The notes: generated by a model from the letters alone, not told the origin. A DNA stretch of 64,000 bases from Pararhizobium mangrovi (GCF_006516965.1 NZ_VHLH01000008.1:62001-126000); one strand, 5' to 3'. Positions 10,454 through 20,013 are shown, numbered from the stretch's first letter. Made by a program: numbers and translations.

Positions 10454-11086
10454 GTGACCCGGCGGCCGTTTCGCCGCCAATCCGGCGACGAGCGTCGCGC
10501 GGCGCTCGTCGCGGCGACCATCGAATGCATCGCCGAACACGGCATGCATGGCGCGAGCGTGCGCGAGATCGCCGCGCAGGCCGGCGTGAGCAACGGGCTC
10601 ATCCGGCATTACTTCGCCGACAAGGACTCCATGGTGCGCGAAGCCTACCGGGCGACCATGGAGGAAATGACGGTGATGGCACGCGAGGCCGCGACCGCGT
10701 CGAGCGGTTCGCCGCGCGAACGGCTGCGGCTCTTCGTCGTCGCCAATCTCACGCCGCCCGTCCTCGACGCGAAGCGGTTGACGCTCTGGGCCGGCTTCAT
10801 CGGCATCGTGCACCAGGACGACCGCATGGCCGCCATCCACGACGAGGCCTATGCCGGCTTCCGTGCGGAGGTGGAGCAAATGGTGCGCGAGGTGTTCGCG
10901 GAGGCCGGTCGTACCGGCGATGCGGCGCGCTCCGCCATCAAGATCAACGCGCTGATCGACGGGTTGTGGTTGGAAGGCTCGCTCGCACCCGATCTCTTTG
11001 CCGACAGCTCGCTCGGCGAAATGGGCGTCGAATCGGTCGAAGCCATTCTCGATCTGCCGCTTTCACAGCCGGCAAAAAGGACGTGA
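10454..11086 (+). CDS. TetR family transcriptional regulator, BetI-like
   Basis: A 210-residue repressor. The N-terminal helix-turn-helix is at about residues 17-60 (VSNGLIRHYFADKDSM, close to the BetI VSNGIISHYFxDK). The C-terminal domain is BetI-like, with WAGFIGIV in the middle and NALIDGLWLEGSLAPDLF near the end. BetI senses choline in E. coli, but no bet genes are present, so the ligand here is probably the transporter's substrate or its metabolite. GTG start with AAGGGTG in front. It is followed after 6 bases by the aminotransferase gene, so the two are co-transcribed, and it is divergent from the transporter. Confidence 0.88.
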   Translation: MTRRPFRRQSGDERRAALVAATIECIAEHGMHGASVREIAAQAGVSNGLIRHYFADKDSMVREAYRATMEEMTVMAREAATASSGSPRERLRLFVVANLTPPVLDAKRLTLWAGFIGIVHQDDRMAAIHDEAYAGFRAEVEQMVREVFAEAGRTGDAARSAIKINALIDGLWLEGSLAPDLFADSSLGEMGVESVEAILDLPLSQPAKRT

Positions 11087-11092
11087 ACAGAC

Positions 11093-12289
11093 ATGCACTA
11101 CGCCTCCATCACCGAACGGCTCGCCGATCTCGGCTCGGGCAAATGGGCGGTTCATCTGGCCGCACGCGAGCGGATCGCGAGCGGGGAGCCGATCATCGAA
11201 TTGACCATCGGAGAGCCGGACGTGCCGGTCGATCCGGCGCTCGTCGCCGCCTGCACCGATGCGATGACGGCCGGCCGGACGCGCTATTCGAGCGGACGCG
11301 GCGAGCCGGAACTCCTCGCCGTTCTGGCCGAGAAGTATTCCGAACGCGCCGGCCGTCGCGTCACGCCGGAAAACGTCCTGTGTTTCCCGGGCACGCAGAC
11401 GGCGCTCTTCGCGGTCATGCTGACGCTGACCGAGGCCGGCGACGACGTCCTCGTCGGCGATCCGTTCTACGCGACCTATGAGGGCATCATCCGCGCGAGC
11501 GGAGCCGGCATGCGCACGGTTCCGTTGCGCGCGGAGGCGGGTTTCCGGATGCAGGCGAAGGATCTGGAGGCCGCGATCACGCCGGAATGTCGCGTGCTGC
11601 TTCTCAACTCGCCCCACAATCCGACCGGCGCCGTCCTGAGCGCGGAGGATGTCGCCGCGATCGGCGCGGTCTGCGAGAAGCACGATCTCTGGATCGTCTG
11701 CGACGAGGTCTACGAAGAACTCGTCTTCGAAGGGGAGGCCGCTTCGCCCTTCGACGACCCGCGCTTTGCGGAGCGTGCGATCGCGGTCTCTTCCATCTCG
11801 AAGTCGCATGCGGCCCCCGGCTTTCGTAGCGGCTGGGCGATCGGACCGGCGGAATTCTGCCGGCGGGCGCTGCCGGTTTCCGAAACGATGCTGTTCGGCA
11901 ACCAGCCTTTCATCGCCGACATGACGACCGCTGCGCTCAGCAACGATCCCGGCACGTCGCGCGGCATGCGCAAGGCCTATCGCCGGCGTGCCCGGCTGAT
12001 CGAAGAGGCGTTGCGCGAGGCACCCGGCCTGCGGCCTCTGCCGCCGGCAGCCGGCATGTTCATCCTCCTCGACGTCTCGCCGACCGGGCTGGCCGGTGCG
12101 GATTTCGCGCTTGCGCTGCTCGACGAGGCGGGCGTGGCGGTCATGCCCGGTTCGTCGTTCGGCGACAATGCCGAAGCCTATGTCCGCCTCAGCCTCACCG
12201 TACCCGACGAGACGCTGCGCGAGGCCTGCCGACGGATCGGCGATTTCGCGGCCTCGTTGATGGCGAACGGCATCGCCGCGCACGGCTGA
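11093..12289 (+). CDS. PLP-dependent class I/II aminotransferase
   Basis: A 398-residue fold-type I aminotransferase of the aspartate-aminotransferase superfamily. NSPHNPTG (172-179) binds the cofactor. D204 in CDEVYEELVF pairs with the pyridine nitrogen. K237 in SSISKSHAAPGFRSGW is the Schiff-base lysine, with the phosphate-binding Arg after it. Typical family length and complete at both ends. The start follows AAAGGACG. The link to an amino-acid importer and a regulator suggests it deaminates the imported compound. The exact donor is not deducible. Confidence 0.9.
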   Translation: MHYASITERLADLGSGKWAVHLAARERIASGEPIIELTIGEPDVPVDPALVAACTDAMTAGRTRYSSGRGEPELLAVLAEKYSERAGRRVTPENVLCFPGTQTALFAVMLTLTEAGDDVLVGDPFYATYEGIIRASGAGMRTVPLRAEAGFRMQAKDLEAAITPECRVLLLNSPHNPTGAVLSAEDVAAIGAVCEKHDLWIVCDEVYEELVFEGEAASPFDDPRFAERAIAVSSISKSHAAPGFRSGWAIGPAEFCRRALPVSETMLFGNQPFIADMTTAALSNDPGTSRGMRKAYRRRARLIEEALREAPGLRPLPPAAGMFILLDVSPTGLAGADFALALLDEAGVAVMPGSSFGDNAEAYVRLSLTVPDETLREACRRIGDFAASLMANGIAAHG

Positions 12290-12308
12290 AGGCTCCCGGC
12301 CGGGGCCT

Positions 12309-13124
12309 TCAGCTCTGCTCGGCCTCGAAGACGTGGGCGTTTTCCGGCATGCGGTTGACGATGTGCGTGCGGATGCGCGGATCGATCGTGTCCTCTTCGA
12401 AGAGGCCGCAGCTCTTCAGCGCCTGACGCCGGTTGATCGACCTGCCGAGGAATTCGAGGAGGACGAACGATGCCGCCGGCTTGCGTCCGCGCTTCGTCGG
12501 GCCGCCGGTCTGCACGCCGGTCAGGTGGTTGAGGCGCGCATGATAGGAGGGATAGAGCGTCATCGAGGTGATGGAGGTCGCAAGCAGCGCCTCGTATTCG
12601 ATCACGTAGATGCGCTCGCCGAGATAAAAGACCGAACCCTGGTACTTGGTGAACGAATAAGCCGTGCCGAAGATGTCGCTCGGCATGATCTCGACGTTCT
12701 TCCAGAAGAAGCGGCGGTCGCGTTCGTAGATGGTGCCGAGCGACTTGATGATGCGGTTGGGGTAGCCGAAGGCGTAGAAGTAGCGGAAATAATAGCCGAC
12801 ATAGCGGTCGAGGTTCGCCGAGTTGGCGTGCAACGTCTCGATATGCCGGATTTCGAGGTTCGACGTGGCCGATGGTATCGGCTTGGTGCGAACGGAGAGG
12901 ATCTCGGCGAAGCGCTGCTCCTCCATCAGCATTTCCCATTCGGTCACGCCGAAGAAGTCGCACATCCTGCGCATGTTGTGGCGGGAGGGACGGACCTGGC
13001 CGGAGAGATACTTGTTGAATTGCTGGCGGTTGACGCCGAGGCGCCGGCAGACTTCCGCCACCGAGGGGAACAGGCTGCAGGCATAGGCGAGGTTGGCTGG
13101 CAGTGGGTCGTGATCGGTCGTCAT
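12309..13124 (-). CDS. XRE-type helix-turn-helix regulator with C-terminal sensor-like domain
   Basis: A 271-residue protein. Residues about 20-60 form a lambda-repressor-like HTH (VAEVCRRLGVNRQQFNKYLS, then RRMCDFFGV). The remaining 200 residues are not a domain I can name; they contain aromatic-rich segments (YVGYYFRYFYAFGYP, RFFWKNVEIMP) and a basic stretch TKRGRKPAAS before the C-terminus. This long-tailed XRE type is known from rhizobia and relatives without a clear role. It converges on the aminotransferase gene (19-base gap) and is divergent from the CocE-type hydrolase gene, so it may control the hydrolase and peptide transporter. Confidence 0.75.
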   Translation of the reverse strand: MTTDHDPLPANLAYACSLFPSVAEVCRRLGVNRQQFNKYLSGQVRPSRHNMRRMCDFFGVTEWEMLMEEQRFAEILSVRTKPIPSATSNLEIRHIETLHANSANLDRYVGYYFRYFYAFGYPNRIIKSLGTIYERDRRFFWKNVEIMPSDIFGTAYSFTKYQGSVFYLGERIYVIEYEALLATSITSMTLYPSYHARLNHLTGVQTGGPTKRGRKPAASFVLLEFLGRSINRRQALKSCGLFEEDTIDPRIRTHIVNRMPENAHVFEAEQS

Positions 13125-13279
13125 GGCCGACTATCGCTAACTGACGCTCGCCGGGTGTCAAGCAGCGAATGGCTGCGAAATTGAAGCGGCGGCAGCGATG
13201 CTAAATTAGTGTTCTTCGGGTGCGTCGTCCGGCCATCCACCTCACGCTGCAGAAGACAGAGACCGCGGAGCCCGTCGCC

Positions 13280-15304
13280 ATGGCCATCGTTCGCGAATTT
13301 CCCCGCACGGTGCGGGAACTGGAACACATCGAGATCCCGATGCCGGACGGCTGCCTGCTCGCCGCGCGCGTCTGGCTGCCGAAGGACGCCGAGGATCATC
13401 CCGTTCCGGCCGTGCTCGAATACATTCCCTACCGCAAGAGCGATTTCACCTTCCCGCGCGACGCCGGCACGGCGCCCTACATCGCCGGCCATGGCTATGC
13501 CTATGTCCGGCTCGACCTGCGCGGCGCGGGCGATTCCGAAGGCGCCATGCTCGACGAATATACGCCGCAGGAGCTGCAGGACGGCGCCGACGCGATCGCC
13601 TGGCTCGCCGAACAGGCGTGGTGCACCGGTGCCATCGGCATGATCGGCATCTCGTGGGGCGGGTTCAACGGATTGCAGGTCGCGGCCCTCAACCCGCCGG
13701 CGCTCAAGGCGGTGATCACCTGCTGCTCCACCGACGACCGCTATGCCGACGACATCCACTACATGGGCGGTGCGCTTCTCGGCGAACAGCTTTCCTGGGC
13801 ATCGATCATGTTCGGCCGCAACACGCTGCCGCCCGACCCTCGCAATGTCGGTGAACGATGGCGGCGCGACTGGATGCGAAGGCTCGAGGAAAGCGGCCTC
13901 TGGCTCAAGAACTGGCTGGAACATCAAACGCGCGACAGCTTCTGGAAGCACGGTTCGGTCTGCGAGAACTTCGACGACGTGCAGGTGCCGGTCTATGCGG
14001 TCTCCGGCTGGGCGGACGGCTACTGTCGCTCGGTCTTCCGGCTGATGGAAAACCTGAAAGGGCCACGCAAGGGGCTCGTCGGTCCGTGGGCACATACCTA
14101 TCCGCACATCGGACGTCCGGGTCCGGCGATCAACTTCCTCGACGAGGAGATTCGCTGGTGGGATCGATGGCTGAAGGGCGAGGAGAACGGCGTCATGGAC
14201 GAGCCGCGCCTTCGCATCTTCATGCAGGACCATGCCGAACCGAAAAGCGTCTATGAAGAGCGCGAAGGCCGGTGGGTCGCCGAGCCGTCGTGGCCCTCCC
14301 CGAATGTGCGTCCGCGACACTTTTATTTAAGCCGCGACGGGCGGCTTGCGGACATGCCCTCCGACGAGCGGATGGAACCGCTCTCGATCTGTTCGCCGCT
14401 CACGGTCGGGCTCGCGGCAGGAAAATGGTGCTCCTACGCGCGCGCCGGCGACCAGCCGGTCGACCAGCGCGCCGACGACGCCGGCAGCCTCGTCTTCGAG
14501 ACCGCTCCCCTCGACGAACCCTTCGAGATGGCCGGCGACGCAGCCCTCGACCTCGTCTTCGAATGCGACCGGCCGGACGCGATCGTCGCCGTGCGCCTCA
14601 GCGACGTCGCGCCCGACGGAGCGGCGACGCGCGTATCCTACGGTCTCTTCAACCTGACCCACCGCGAGAGCCATGAATTTCCCGAAAAGCTCGAGCCGGG
14701 CAAGCGCACCACGGTCACCGTGCCGTTCAAGCACGTCGCCCAGCATTTCCGCCGGGGCCACCGCATCCGGCTTTCGATCTCGACGAACTATTTCCCGCTC
14801 GCCTGGCCGTCGCCCGAACCGGTGACGCTGACCGTCCATCCGGGTGAATGCGCCCTGCGTCTGCCCGAGCGCACGCCTTCGCCCGACGACGACGCGCTCG
14901 AACCGTTCGGCGAAAGCCGGCTTGCCGGCTTCACGACGCTCGAGACGATGGAGCCTGCGAACGCCTCCTGGCATGTCGTCCACGATCTCGGAAAGGGGAC
15001 CACGCGCATCGACATCGTCGAGGATCGCGGAAAGACGCGCTTCACCGACAACGGCCTCGTCATGTCCGGCCGTGGCACCGAGACCTACGGCTTCACCGGC
15101 AACGATCACGGCTCGGCCTATGGCGAGGCGGCATGGTCGTTCGATTTCGCGCGCAAGGACTGGATGATCCGCACCGAAACGTGGACACGGCTGACGTCCG
15201 ACGCCAAGGTGTTCCGCATCGAGGCGAAGCTGAGCGCCTTCGACGGGGAAACGCTCGTCAAGGAACTGACGTGGGACGAAAGGATCCCTCGTAATCACGT
15301 CTGA
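13280..15304 (+). CDS. CocE/NonD family hydrolase (X-Pro dipeptidyl-peptidase superfamily)
   Basis: A 674-residue alpha/beta hydrolase with a C-terminal jelly-roll domain, the fold of cocaine esterase, glutaryl-acylases and X-Pro dipeptidyl peptidases. The N-terminal part has YIPYRKSDFT and DLRGAGDSEG. The nucleophile is the Ser of GISWGGFNG near residue 125. The Asp (GWADGYCRSVF) and His (VGPWAHTYPH) of the triad are visible. The C-terminal third (DLVFECDRPDAIVAVRLSDV) is the beta-sandwich. No signal peptide, so cytoplasmic. ATG 13280 is the first residue with family similarity; a GTG 60 bases upstream is possible. It lies just upstream of a peptide transporter, so it may cleave or deacylate the imported compound. 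Confidence 0.88.
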   Translation: MAIVREFPRTVRELEHIEIPMPDGCLLAARVWLPKDAEDHPVPAVLEYIPYRKSDFTFPRDAGTAPYIAGHGYAYVRLDLRGAGDSEGAMLDEYTPQELQDGADAIAWLAEQAWCTGAIGMIGISWGGFNGLQVAALNPPALKAVITCCSTDDRYADDIHYMGGALLGEQLSWASIMFGRNTLPPDPRNVGERWRRDWMRRLEESGLWLKNWLEHQTRDSFWKHGSVCENFDDVQVPVYAVSGWADGYCRSVFRLMENLKGPRKGLVGPWAHTYPHIGRPGPAINFLDEEIRWWDRWLKGEENGVMDEPRLRIFMQDHAEPKSVYEEREGRWVAEPSWPSPNVRPRHFYLSRDGRLADMPSDERMEPLSICSPLTVGLAAGKWCSYARAGDQPVDQRADDAGSLVFETAPLDEPFEMAGDAALDLVFECDRPDAIVAVRLSDVAPDGAATRVSYGLFNLTHRESHEFPEKLEPGKRTTVTVPFKHVAQHFRRGHRIRLSISTNYFPLAWPSPEPVTLTVHPGECALRLPERTPSPDDDALEPFGESRLAGFTTLETMEPANASWHVVHDLGKGTTRIDIVEDRGKTRFTDNGLVMSGRGTETYGFTGNDHGSAYGEAAWSFDFARKDWMIRTETWTRLTSDAKVFRIEAKLSAFDGETLVKELTWDERIPRNHV

Positions 15305-15433
15305 AGCATTCGCAGGTTGAAGCTTTTATGGCGTCGTTACGGGCGATATGCGAAGTTGAATGCACGGCATCCATCGCAATTTAATCATCCAACAAAAAGA
15401 ACGGGTTTTCGAGTTCAGAGGAGAACGCGAATA

Positions 15434-17023
15434 ATGAGTGCAAACCCCTTTCCCAAATCGAAGGGCATCGATCGGCGCGGCTTTCTGAAGGGATCGGCCG
15501 TCGCGGGGCTCGCTGCCGCCTCGATGCCGATCAGCACCGCCGTATGGGCGCAGTCCGGCAAGGTCCTGCATATCAGTTCGTATGCCGACATCGACGAGCT
15601 GGACCCCGGTTTCTACCAGAACGGCTACAATGTCGACGTCATGAACTGCATCTATTCCAAGCTCGTGCACTACGTGCCGGGCAGGGAGTGGGACACCTCG
15701 CTGCAGGCTGCCGAGGAGGTCAAGCAGGTCGACCCGACGCACATCACCTTCCGGCTCAAGAAGGGAATCATGTTCACCGGTGGCCATGGCGAAATGACCG
15801 CCGAGGACGTCAAGTTCTCCTTCGAACGCGTCATCAAGCACGATTCCCCGGTCAAGGGCGACTGGGGCCCTCTGGACCATGTCGAGGTGACCGGCAAGTA
15901 CGAAGGCACGATCGTGCTCAAGGAGCCGTTCGAGCCCTTGTGGACGATCACGCTGCCCTACGGCACGGGCTGCATCGTCTCCAAGAAGGCGGTGATGGAA
16001 GCGACCAAGGACGGCGGTGATTTCGGCATGAAGCCGCCGGCGTTTTCCGGACCGTATATTCTCGATACCTGGAAGCCGGGACAATACGTCAAGCTCACCC
16101 GTAATCCCGAGTGGAAGGGCACCAAGCCCGGCTACGACGAGATCCGCATCCTGCCGATGGACGACGAGAAGACCATGGAGATCGCCTACGAGTCGGGCGA
16201 CCTCGACTTTACGGCCGTCAGTCTTTCCTCGCTCTCGAAGTACAAGGAATCGCCCCCGGCGAAGACCACGATCCAGGAATACCCGTCGCTCTATTACGTC
16301 TGGGTCGGGATGAACATGGAGAACCCGGCGCTCACGGACATCAACCTGCGCAAGGCGATCCAGTACGCGATCAACGTTCCGCAGATCATGCAGGCGGCGT
16401 ATTTCAACCAGGCGAAACCGGCAACGGGGCTGATCGCGCCCGGCCTCACCGGCCACCGCGAAAGCGAGATCGTGCCGCCCGAAGGCGATCTGGAGAAGGC
16501 CAAGGCGTTCCTGGAAAAGGCCGGCGGCCCGCCGATCGAGCCGCTGACCATCGACACGCTGAACGCGACCACCTGGACGGCGATCGCCCAGGTCATCCAG
16601 GCGCAGCTCGCCCAGATCGGCATCCAGCTCAAGGTGAACGTGCAGGACTCCGGTTCGTTCTGGACGATCGGCATGGAGAGCGAGGGCGATCGCTGGAAGA
16701 AGATGCAGCTGATCGTCAACCGCTTCTCGATGCTGCCCGACCCCTATTACGCCACGCAGTGGTTCACCACCGATCAGGTCGGCATCTGGAACTGGGAGCG
16801 TTTCTCGAACAAGGAGTTCGACAAGCTCAATCAGGAGGCCCTGCAGGAAACCGATCACGACAAGCGCGCGGCCATGTATCACAAGATGCAGGACCTCATG
16901 GAGCAGTCCGGCGCCTATCGCTTCCTCACCCACGAGGCGAGCCCGGTCATGTTCCGCGACAGCGTGAAGCCGGCCTTGCGCCCCGATGCGCGCCCGCTCT
17001 TCCGGTTCTTCAAGCCGGCCTGA
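15434..17023 (+). CDS. Peptide/opine-type ABC transporter substrate-binding protein (SBP family 5)
   Basis: A 529-residue periplasmic binding protein. The N-terminus has a Tat-type signal (DRRGFLKGSAVAGLAA) cut near VWAQ. The mature region shows family-5 features: ELDPGFYQNGYN, then ITFRLKKGIMFTGG, TAEDVKFSFERV, SGPYILDTWKPGQYVKLTRN and NLRKAIQYAIN. The ATG at 15434 is preceded by AGAGGAGAA. Typical ligands are di- or oligopeptides, nickel, glutathione or opines; the ligand here is unknown. First of five transporter genes read in the same direction. Confidence 0.92.
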   Translation: MSANPFPKSKGIDRRGFLKGSAVAGLAAASMPISTAVWAQSGKVLHISSYADIDELDPGFYQNGYNVDVMNCIYSKLVHYVPGREWDTSLQAAEEVKQVDPTHITFRLKKGIMFTGGHGEMTAEDVKFSFERVIKHDSPVKGDWGPLDHVEVTGKYEGTIVLKEPFEPLWTITLPYGTGCIVSKKAVMEATKDGGDFGMKPPAFSGPYILDTWKPGQYVKLTRNPEWKGTKPGYDEIRILPMDDEKTMEIAYESGDLDFTAVSLSSLSKYKESPPAKTTIQEYPSLYYVWVGMNMENPALTDINLRKAIQYAINVPQIMQAAYFNQAKPATGLIAPGLTGHRESEIVPPEGDLEKAKAFLEKAGGPPIEPLTIDTLNATTWTAIAQVIQAQLAQIGIQLKVNVQDSGSFWTIGMESEGDRWKKMQLIVNRFSMLPDPYYATQWFTTDQVGIWNWERFSNKEFDKLNQEALQETDHDKRAAMYHKMQDLMEQSGAYRFLTHEASPVMFRDSVKPALRPDARPLFRFFKPA

Positions 17024-17033
17024 CGGTGGAACG

Positions 17034-17058
17034 GCCGGCGGTTCACGCTGCCGCCGGC
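17034..17058 (+). other. Intercistronic stem-loop after the peptide binding-protein gene
   Basis: A perfect 8-bp stem (GCCGGCGG / CCGCCGGC) with a 9-base loop, 10 bases after the binding-protein stop. No T-run. It probably protects the upstream binding-protein mRNA and lowers read-through into the permease genes. Confidence 0.5.
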
Positions 17059-17168
17059 TGCCGATTCTGCGCACCGGCCCTGGAACCCGGCGGTTCGAGT
17101 TTGGTCGGTGCGCCGAGCCCGGTCGCATCGAGCGATCGGGAAAACATGGATAGGGAAACCGTTTAGCG

Positions 17169-18107
17169 GTGCTTTTCTACTTCATCCGGCGATTGGGCCT
17201 TTCCGTGATCGTGGTCGTTCTGGCCGTCACGATCCTCAACGTCATGCTGCATCTCGTGCCGGGCGACCCGGCGGTGATGATCCTCGGGCCCCGGGCCACC
17301 CCGGAACTCATCGCCAAGACGCGCGAGGCGATGGGTCTCGACCGCTCGTTCCCGATGCAGATGGCGATCTTCTTCGGCAACGTGCTTCGCGGCGATCTCG
17401 GCAGGGACGTCTTCACCGATCGTTCGGTGACGACGATCGTCATGGAACAGCTGCCCTACACGCTGATGCTCATTACCGCGTCGATCGCCTGGGCGGCGGC
17501 GCTCGGCATTCCGCTCGGCTGCTACTCCGCCCTTCACCGCAACACCTGGCTCGACAAGATCACCGGCGTGCTTTCGGTCAGCACGATCTCCATTCCCTCC
17601 TTCGTCATGGCGCTCTATGCGCTGCTCGCCTTCGCCGTGGGGCTGAAGTGGTTCCCGGCCGTCGGCGCGGGGGAGGGGTTTGCCGATAGTTTCCACCATC
17701 TCGTCCTGCCGGCCTTCGCCGTCGGCATATCCTGGGTCGGCTATCTGGCGCGCATCGTGCGTGCCTCCATGCTGGAAGTGCTCGGCGAGACGCATGTGCG
17801 CATGGCCCGCGCCTTCGGCCTTCGCGAGCGCAAGATCGTCGTCGCCTATGCGCTGCGCATCGCCGTCCTGCCGGCCGTCACGCTGATCGGCGCCGGCGTC
17901 GCCTACCTGCTTTCGGCCGCCGTCTTCGCCGAGGTGATCTTCGCACGTCCCGGAATCGGCGCGCTGATCGTCAAGGCGGTCGATTCGCGCAACTATCCGA
18001 TCGTGCTCGGCTGCGTGCTCGTGACGACGGGCATCATCGTCGTGGCGACCCTCATCTCGGACCTGGTCAATGCCTGGCTCGATCCCCGTGTACGCGAGAA
18101 CCTTTGA
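17169..18107 (+). CDS. Peptide ABC transporter permease (DppB type)
   Basis: A 312-residue inner-membrane permease. The N-terminus FIRRLGLSVIVV and VPGDPAVMILGPRATPE are the DppB signature, and GLDRSFPMQM with GDLGRDVFTDRSV follow. The EAA loop is HVRMARAFGLRERKIV and the C-terminal VFARPGIGALIVKAVDSRNYPIV is typical. About six transmembrane segments. GTG start at 17169 with AGGGA upstream. The next permease gene begins 2 bases after its stop. Confidence 0.93.
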   Translation: MLFYFIRRLGLSVIVVVLAVTILNVMLHLVPGDPAVMILGPRATPELIAKTREAMGLDRSFPMQMAIFFGNVLRGDLGRDVFTDRSVTTIVMEQLPYTLMLITASIAWAAALGIPLGCYSALHRNTWLDKITGVLSVSTISIPSFVMALYALLAFAVGLKWFPAVGAGEGFADSFHHLVLPAFAVGISWVGYLARIVRASMLEVLGETHVRMARAFGLRERKIVVAYALRIAVLPAVTLIGAGVAYLLSAAVFAEVIFARPGIGALIVKAVDSRNYPIVLGCVLVTTGIIVVATLISDLVNAWLDPRVRENL

Positions 18108-18109
18108 CG

Positions 18110-19015
18110 ATGGCTGCGAGCGAAGAGAACGTTTCCATCGCCGATCACGCGAAGCGCACGCGTCGCGAGCCGGGCGCGCTGCGCCAGTATGCGACGCAGC
18201 TCGCCGGCAACCCGCTCGGTATCGTCGGACTGGTGCTCGTGGTGCTGATCATCGGCTGCGCCATCCTCTCGCCCTGGATCGTGCCCTACGACCCGACGCA
18301 GATCTTCGTCGGTCCCCGGCTCGGCGGTCCGTCATGGGCGCACTGGCTCGGCACGGACCAGCTCGGTCGCGATACGTTATCGCGCGTGATCGCCGGCAGC
18401 CGCATCGCCATGCTCGTCGCCGTCGCAACCCTCGGAACGGCGCTGACGATCGGCCTGCTGCTCGGCCTCATCGCCGGCTACGGGCCGCAATGGCTCGACA
18501 ACATCCTGCTTCTCCTCTTCGATGCCGTGCGGTCCTTCCCGGTCATCGTCTTCGGCCTCGCGCTCGTGACGCTCCTCGGCCCGAGCCTGCAGACGGTCAT
18601 CCTGGTCGTCGCCATCACCTCCGTGCCGATCTATGCGCGCATCGCCCGCACGCAGACGCAGTCGCTGCGCAATGCCGAATACATTCAGGCCGAGCGCGCC
18701 ATGGGCGCCGGCACGATGCGCACGCTCGCCATCCACATCCTGCCGAACGTCATCGGACCGCTGCTCATCCTAGTCTCCATGGACGTGCCTCTCGTCATCG
18801 CGACGGAAGCGGGCCTGAGCTTCCTCGGCATGGGCGTGCGCCCGCCGACGCCTTCCTGGGGCACGATCCTCAACGACGGCTACGGCGTCATCCGCAACTC
18901 GCCCTGGCCGGTGATCTCCGGCAGCGTGCCGATCGTCATCGTCACGCTCGGCTTCACCTTCCTCGGCGAGGCGCTGCGCGACATCTTCGATCCCAAGCTC
19001 AGACGGGACCTTTGA
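18110..19015 (+). CDS. Peptide ABC transporter permease (DppC type)
   Basis: A 301-residue partner permease. It has the DppC landmarks: NPLGIVGLVLVVLIIGCAI as first membrane segment, WAHWLGTDQLGRDTLSR, then YIQAERAMGAGTMRTLAIH as EAA loop, and EAGLSFLGMGVRPPTPSWG near the C-terminus. ATG 18110 is 2 bases beyond the DppB-type stop. A TTG at 18104 would overlap that stop and is less likely. It forms the channel with the preceding gene product. Confidence 0.93.
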   Translation: MAASEENVSIADHAKRTRREPGALRQYATQLAGNPLGIVGLVLVVLIIGCAILSPWIVPYDPTQIFVGPRLGGPSWAHWLGTDQLGRDTLSRVIAGSRIAMLVAVATLGTALTIGLLLGLIAGYGPQWLDNILLLLFDAVRSFPVIVFGLALVTLLGPSLQTVILVVAITSVPIYARIARTQTQSLRNAEYIQAERAMGAGTMRTLAIHILPNVIGPLLILVSMDVPLVIATEAGLSFLGMGVRPPTPSWGTILNDGYGVIRNSPWPVISGSVPIVIVTLGFTFLGEALRDIFDPKLRRDL

Positions 19016-19020
19016 GGCCC

Positions 19021-20013
19021 ATGCCGCAAGCCGAACCCCTTCTCACCGTGTCCGACCTGTCGCTGGACTTCGGCACGCCGCGCGGGCGCCTGCACGCGTT
19101 GCGCAACGTTCATTTCGCCGTTCCGAAGGGCCGCATCGTCGGCATCGTCGGCGAAAGCGGCTGTGGCAAGTCCACGCTCGCCCACAGCCTGATGCGGCTC
19201 GTACCCGGCAATGCCGACATCGTCGCGGGCACCATCGATTTCGAAGGCGAAAACATCCTTGAGCTCGGCGAGCGCCGCTTGCGGGAGTTGCGCGGCCAGC
19301 GGATCTCGATGGTGTTCCAGGATCCGATGACGGCGCTCAACCCGGTGACGACCATCGGCCGGCAGATGTACGAGATCCAGTACCGTTCGAAACGCTCCAG
19401 TGCCGAGAAGCGCACCGCCGCGATCGAAATGCTGGAGCGCGTCGGCATTCCCGATGCCGCAAGCCGGCTCGACGCCTATCCGCACCATTTTTCCGGCGGC
19501 ATGCGCCAGCGCCTGTGCATCGCCATGGCGCTTTTGACCCGGCCGGCACTCCTCGTCGCGGACGAGCCGACGACGGCGCTCGACGCTACCCTCGAGGTGC
19601 AGATCATCAACATGCTGAAGGACCTGCAGAGCGACCTCGGCTGCTCGGTCGTCTTCGTCTCGCACCATCTCGGCACCGTGGCGGAACTGTGCGACGACGT
19701 CGTCGTCATGTATGCCGGGGAAGTCGTCGAGAAGGGGCCGGTGCGCGAGATCTTCCACCGCCCCTCGCACCCATACACGCAGGCGCTCTTCGAGTGCGAT
19801 CCGGGCCGCATCAAGGAAAAGACGCGCGAACTGCCGACCATTCCGGGCGAGCTTCCGGATCTTCGGAATGTCCCCGGCGGCTGCATCTTCAAGGCGCGGT
19901 GCCCGAAGGCCTTCGGCCGGTGCGAGCGCGAGCACCCCGAACCGTATGTCGCCGAAGGCGAGGACCATGTCGCCCGCTGCTTCCTTCTCGACGAAGAGGA
20001 GGTTGCGGCGTGA
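19021..20013 (+). CDS. Peptide ABC transporter ATP-binding protein (DppD type)
   Basis: A 330-residue ATPase. Walker A is GESGCGKST, the Q-loop VFQDPMTALNPV, signature FSGGMRQR, Walker B LLVADEPTTALDAT and the H-loop VSHHLGTVAEL. The C-terminal oligopeptide-transporter extension with CIFKARCPKAFGRC carries the cysteines that hold an iron-sulfur cluster in studied homologues. It starts 5 bases after the permease stop and overlaps the next ATPase gene by 4 bases. Confidence 0.93.
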   Translation: MPQAEPLLTVSDLSLDFGTPRGRLHALRNVHFAVPKGRIVGIVGESGCGKSTLAHSLMRLVPGNADIVAGTIDFEGENILELGERRLRELRGQRISMVFQDPMTALNPVTTIGRQMYEIQYRSKRSSAEKRTAAIEMLERVGIPDAASRLDAYPHHFSGGMRQRLCIAMALLTRPALLVADEPTTALDATLEVQIINMLKDLQSDLGCSVVFVSHHLGTVAELCDDVVVMYAGEVVEKGPVREIFHRPSHPYTQALFECDPGRIKEKTRELPTIPGELPDLRNVPGGCIFKARCPKAFGRCEREHPEPYVAEGEDHVARCFLLDEEEVAA

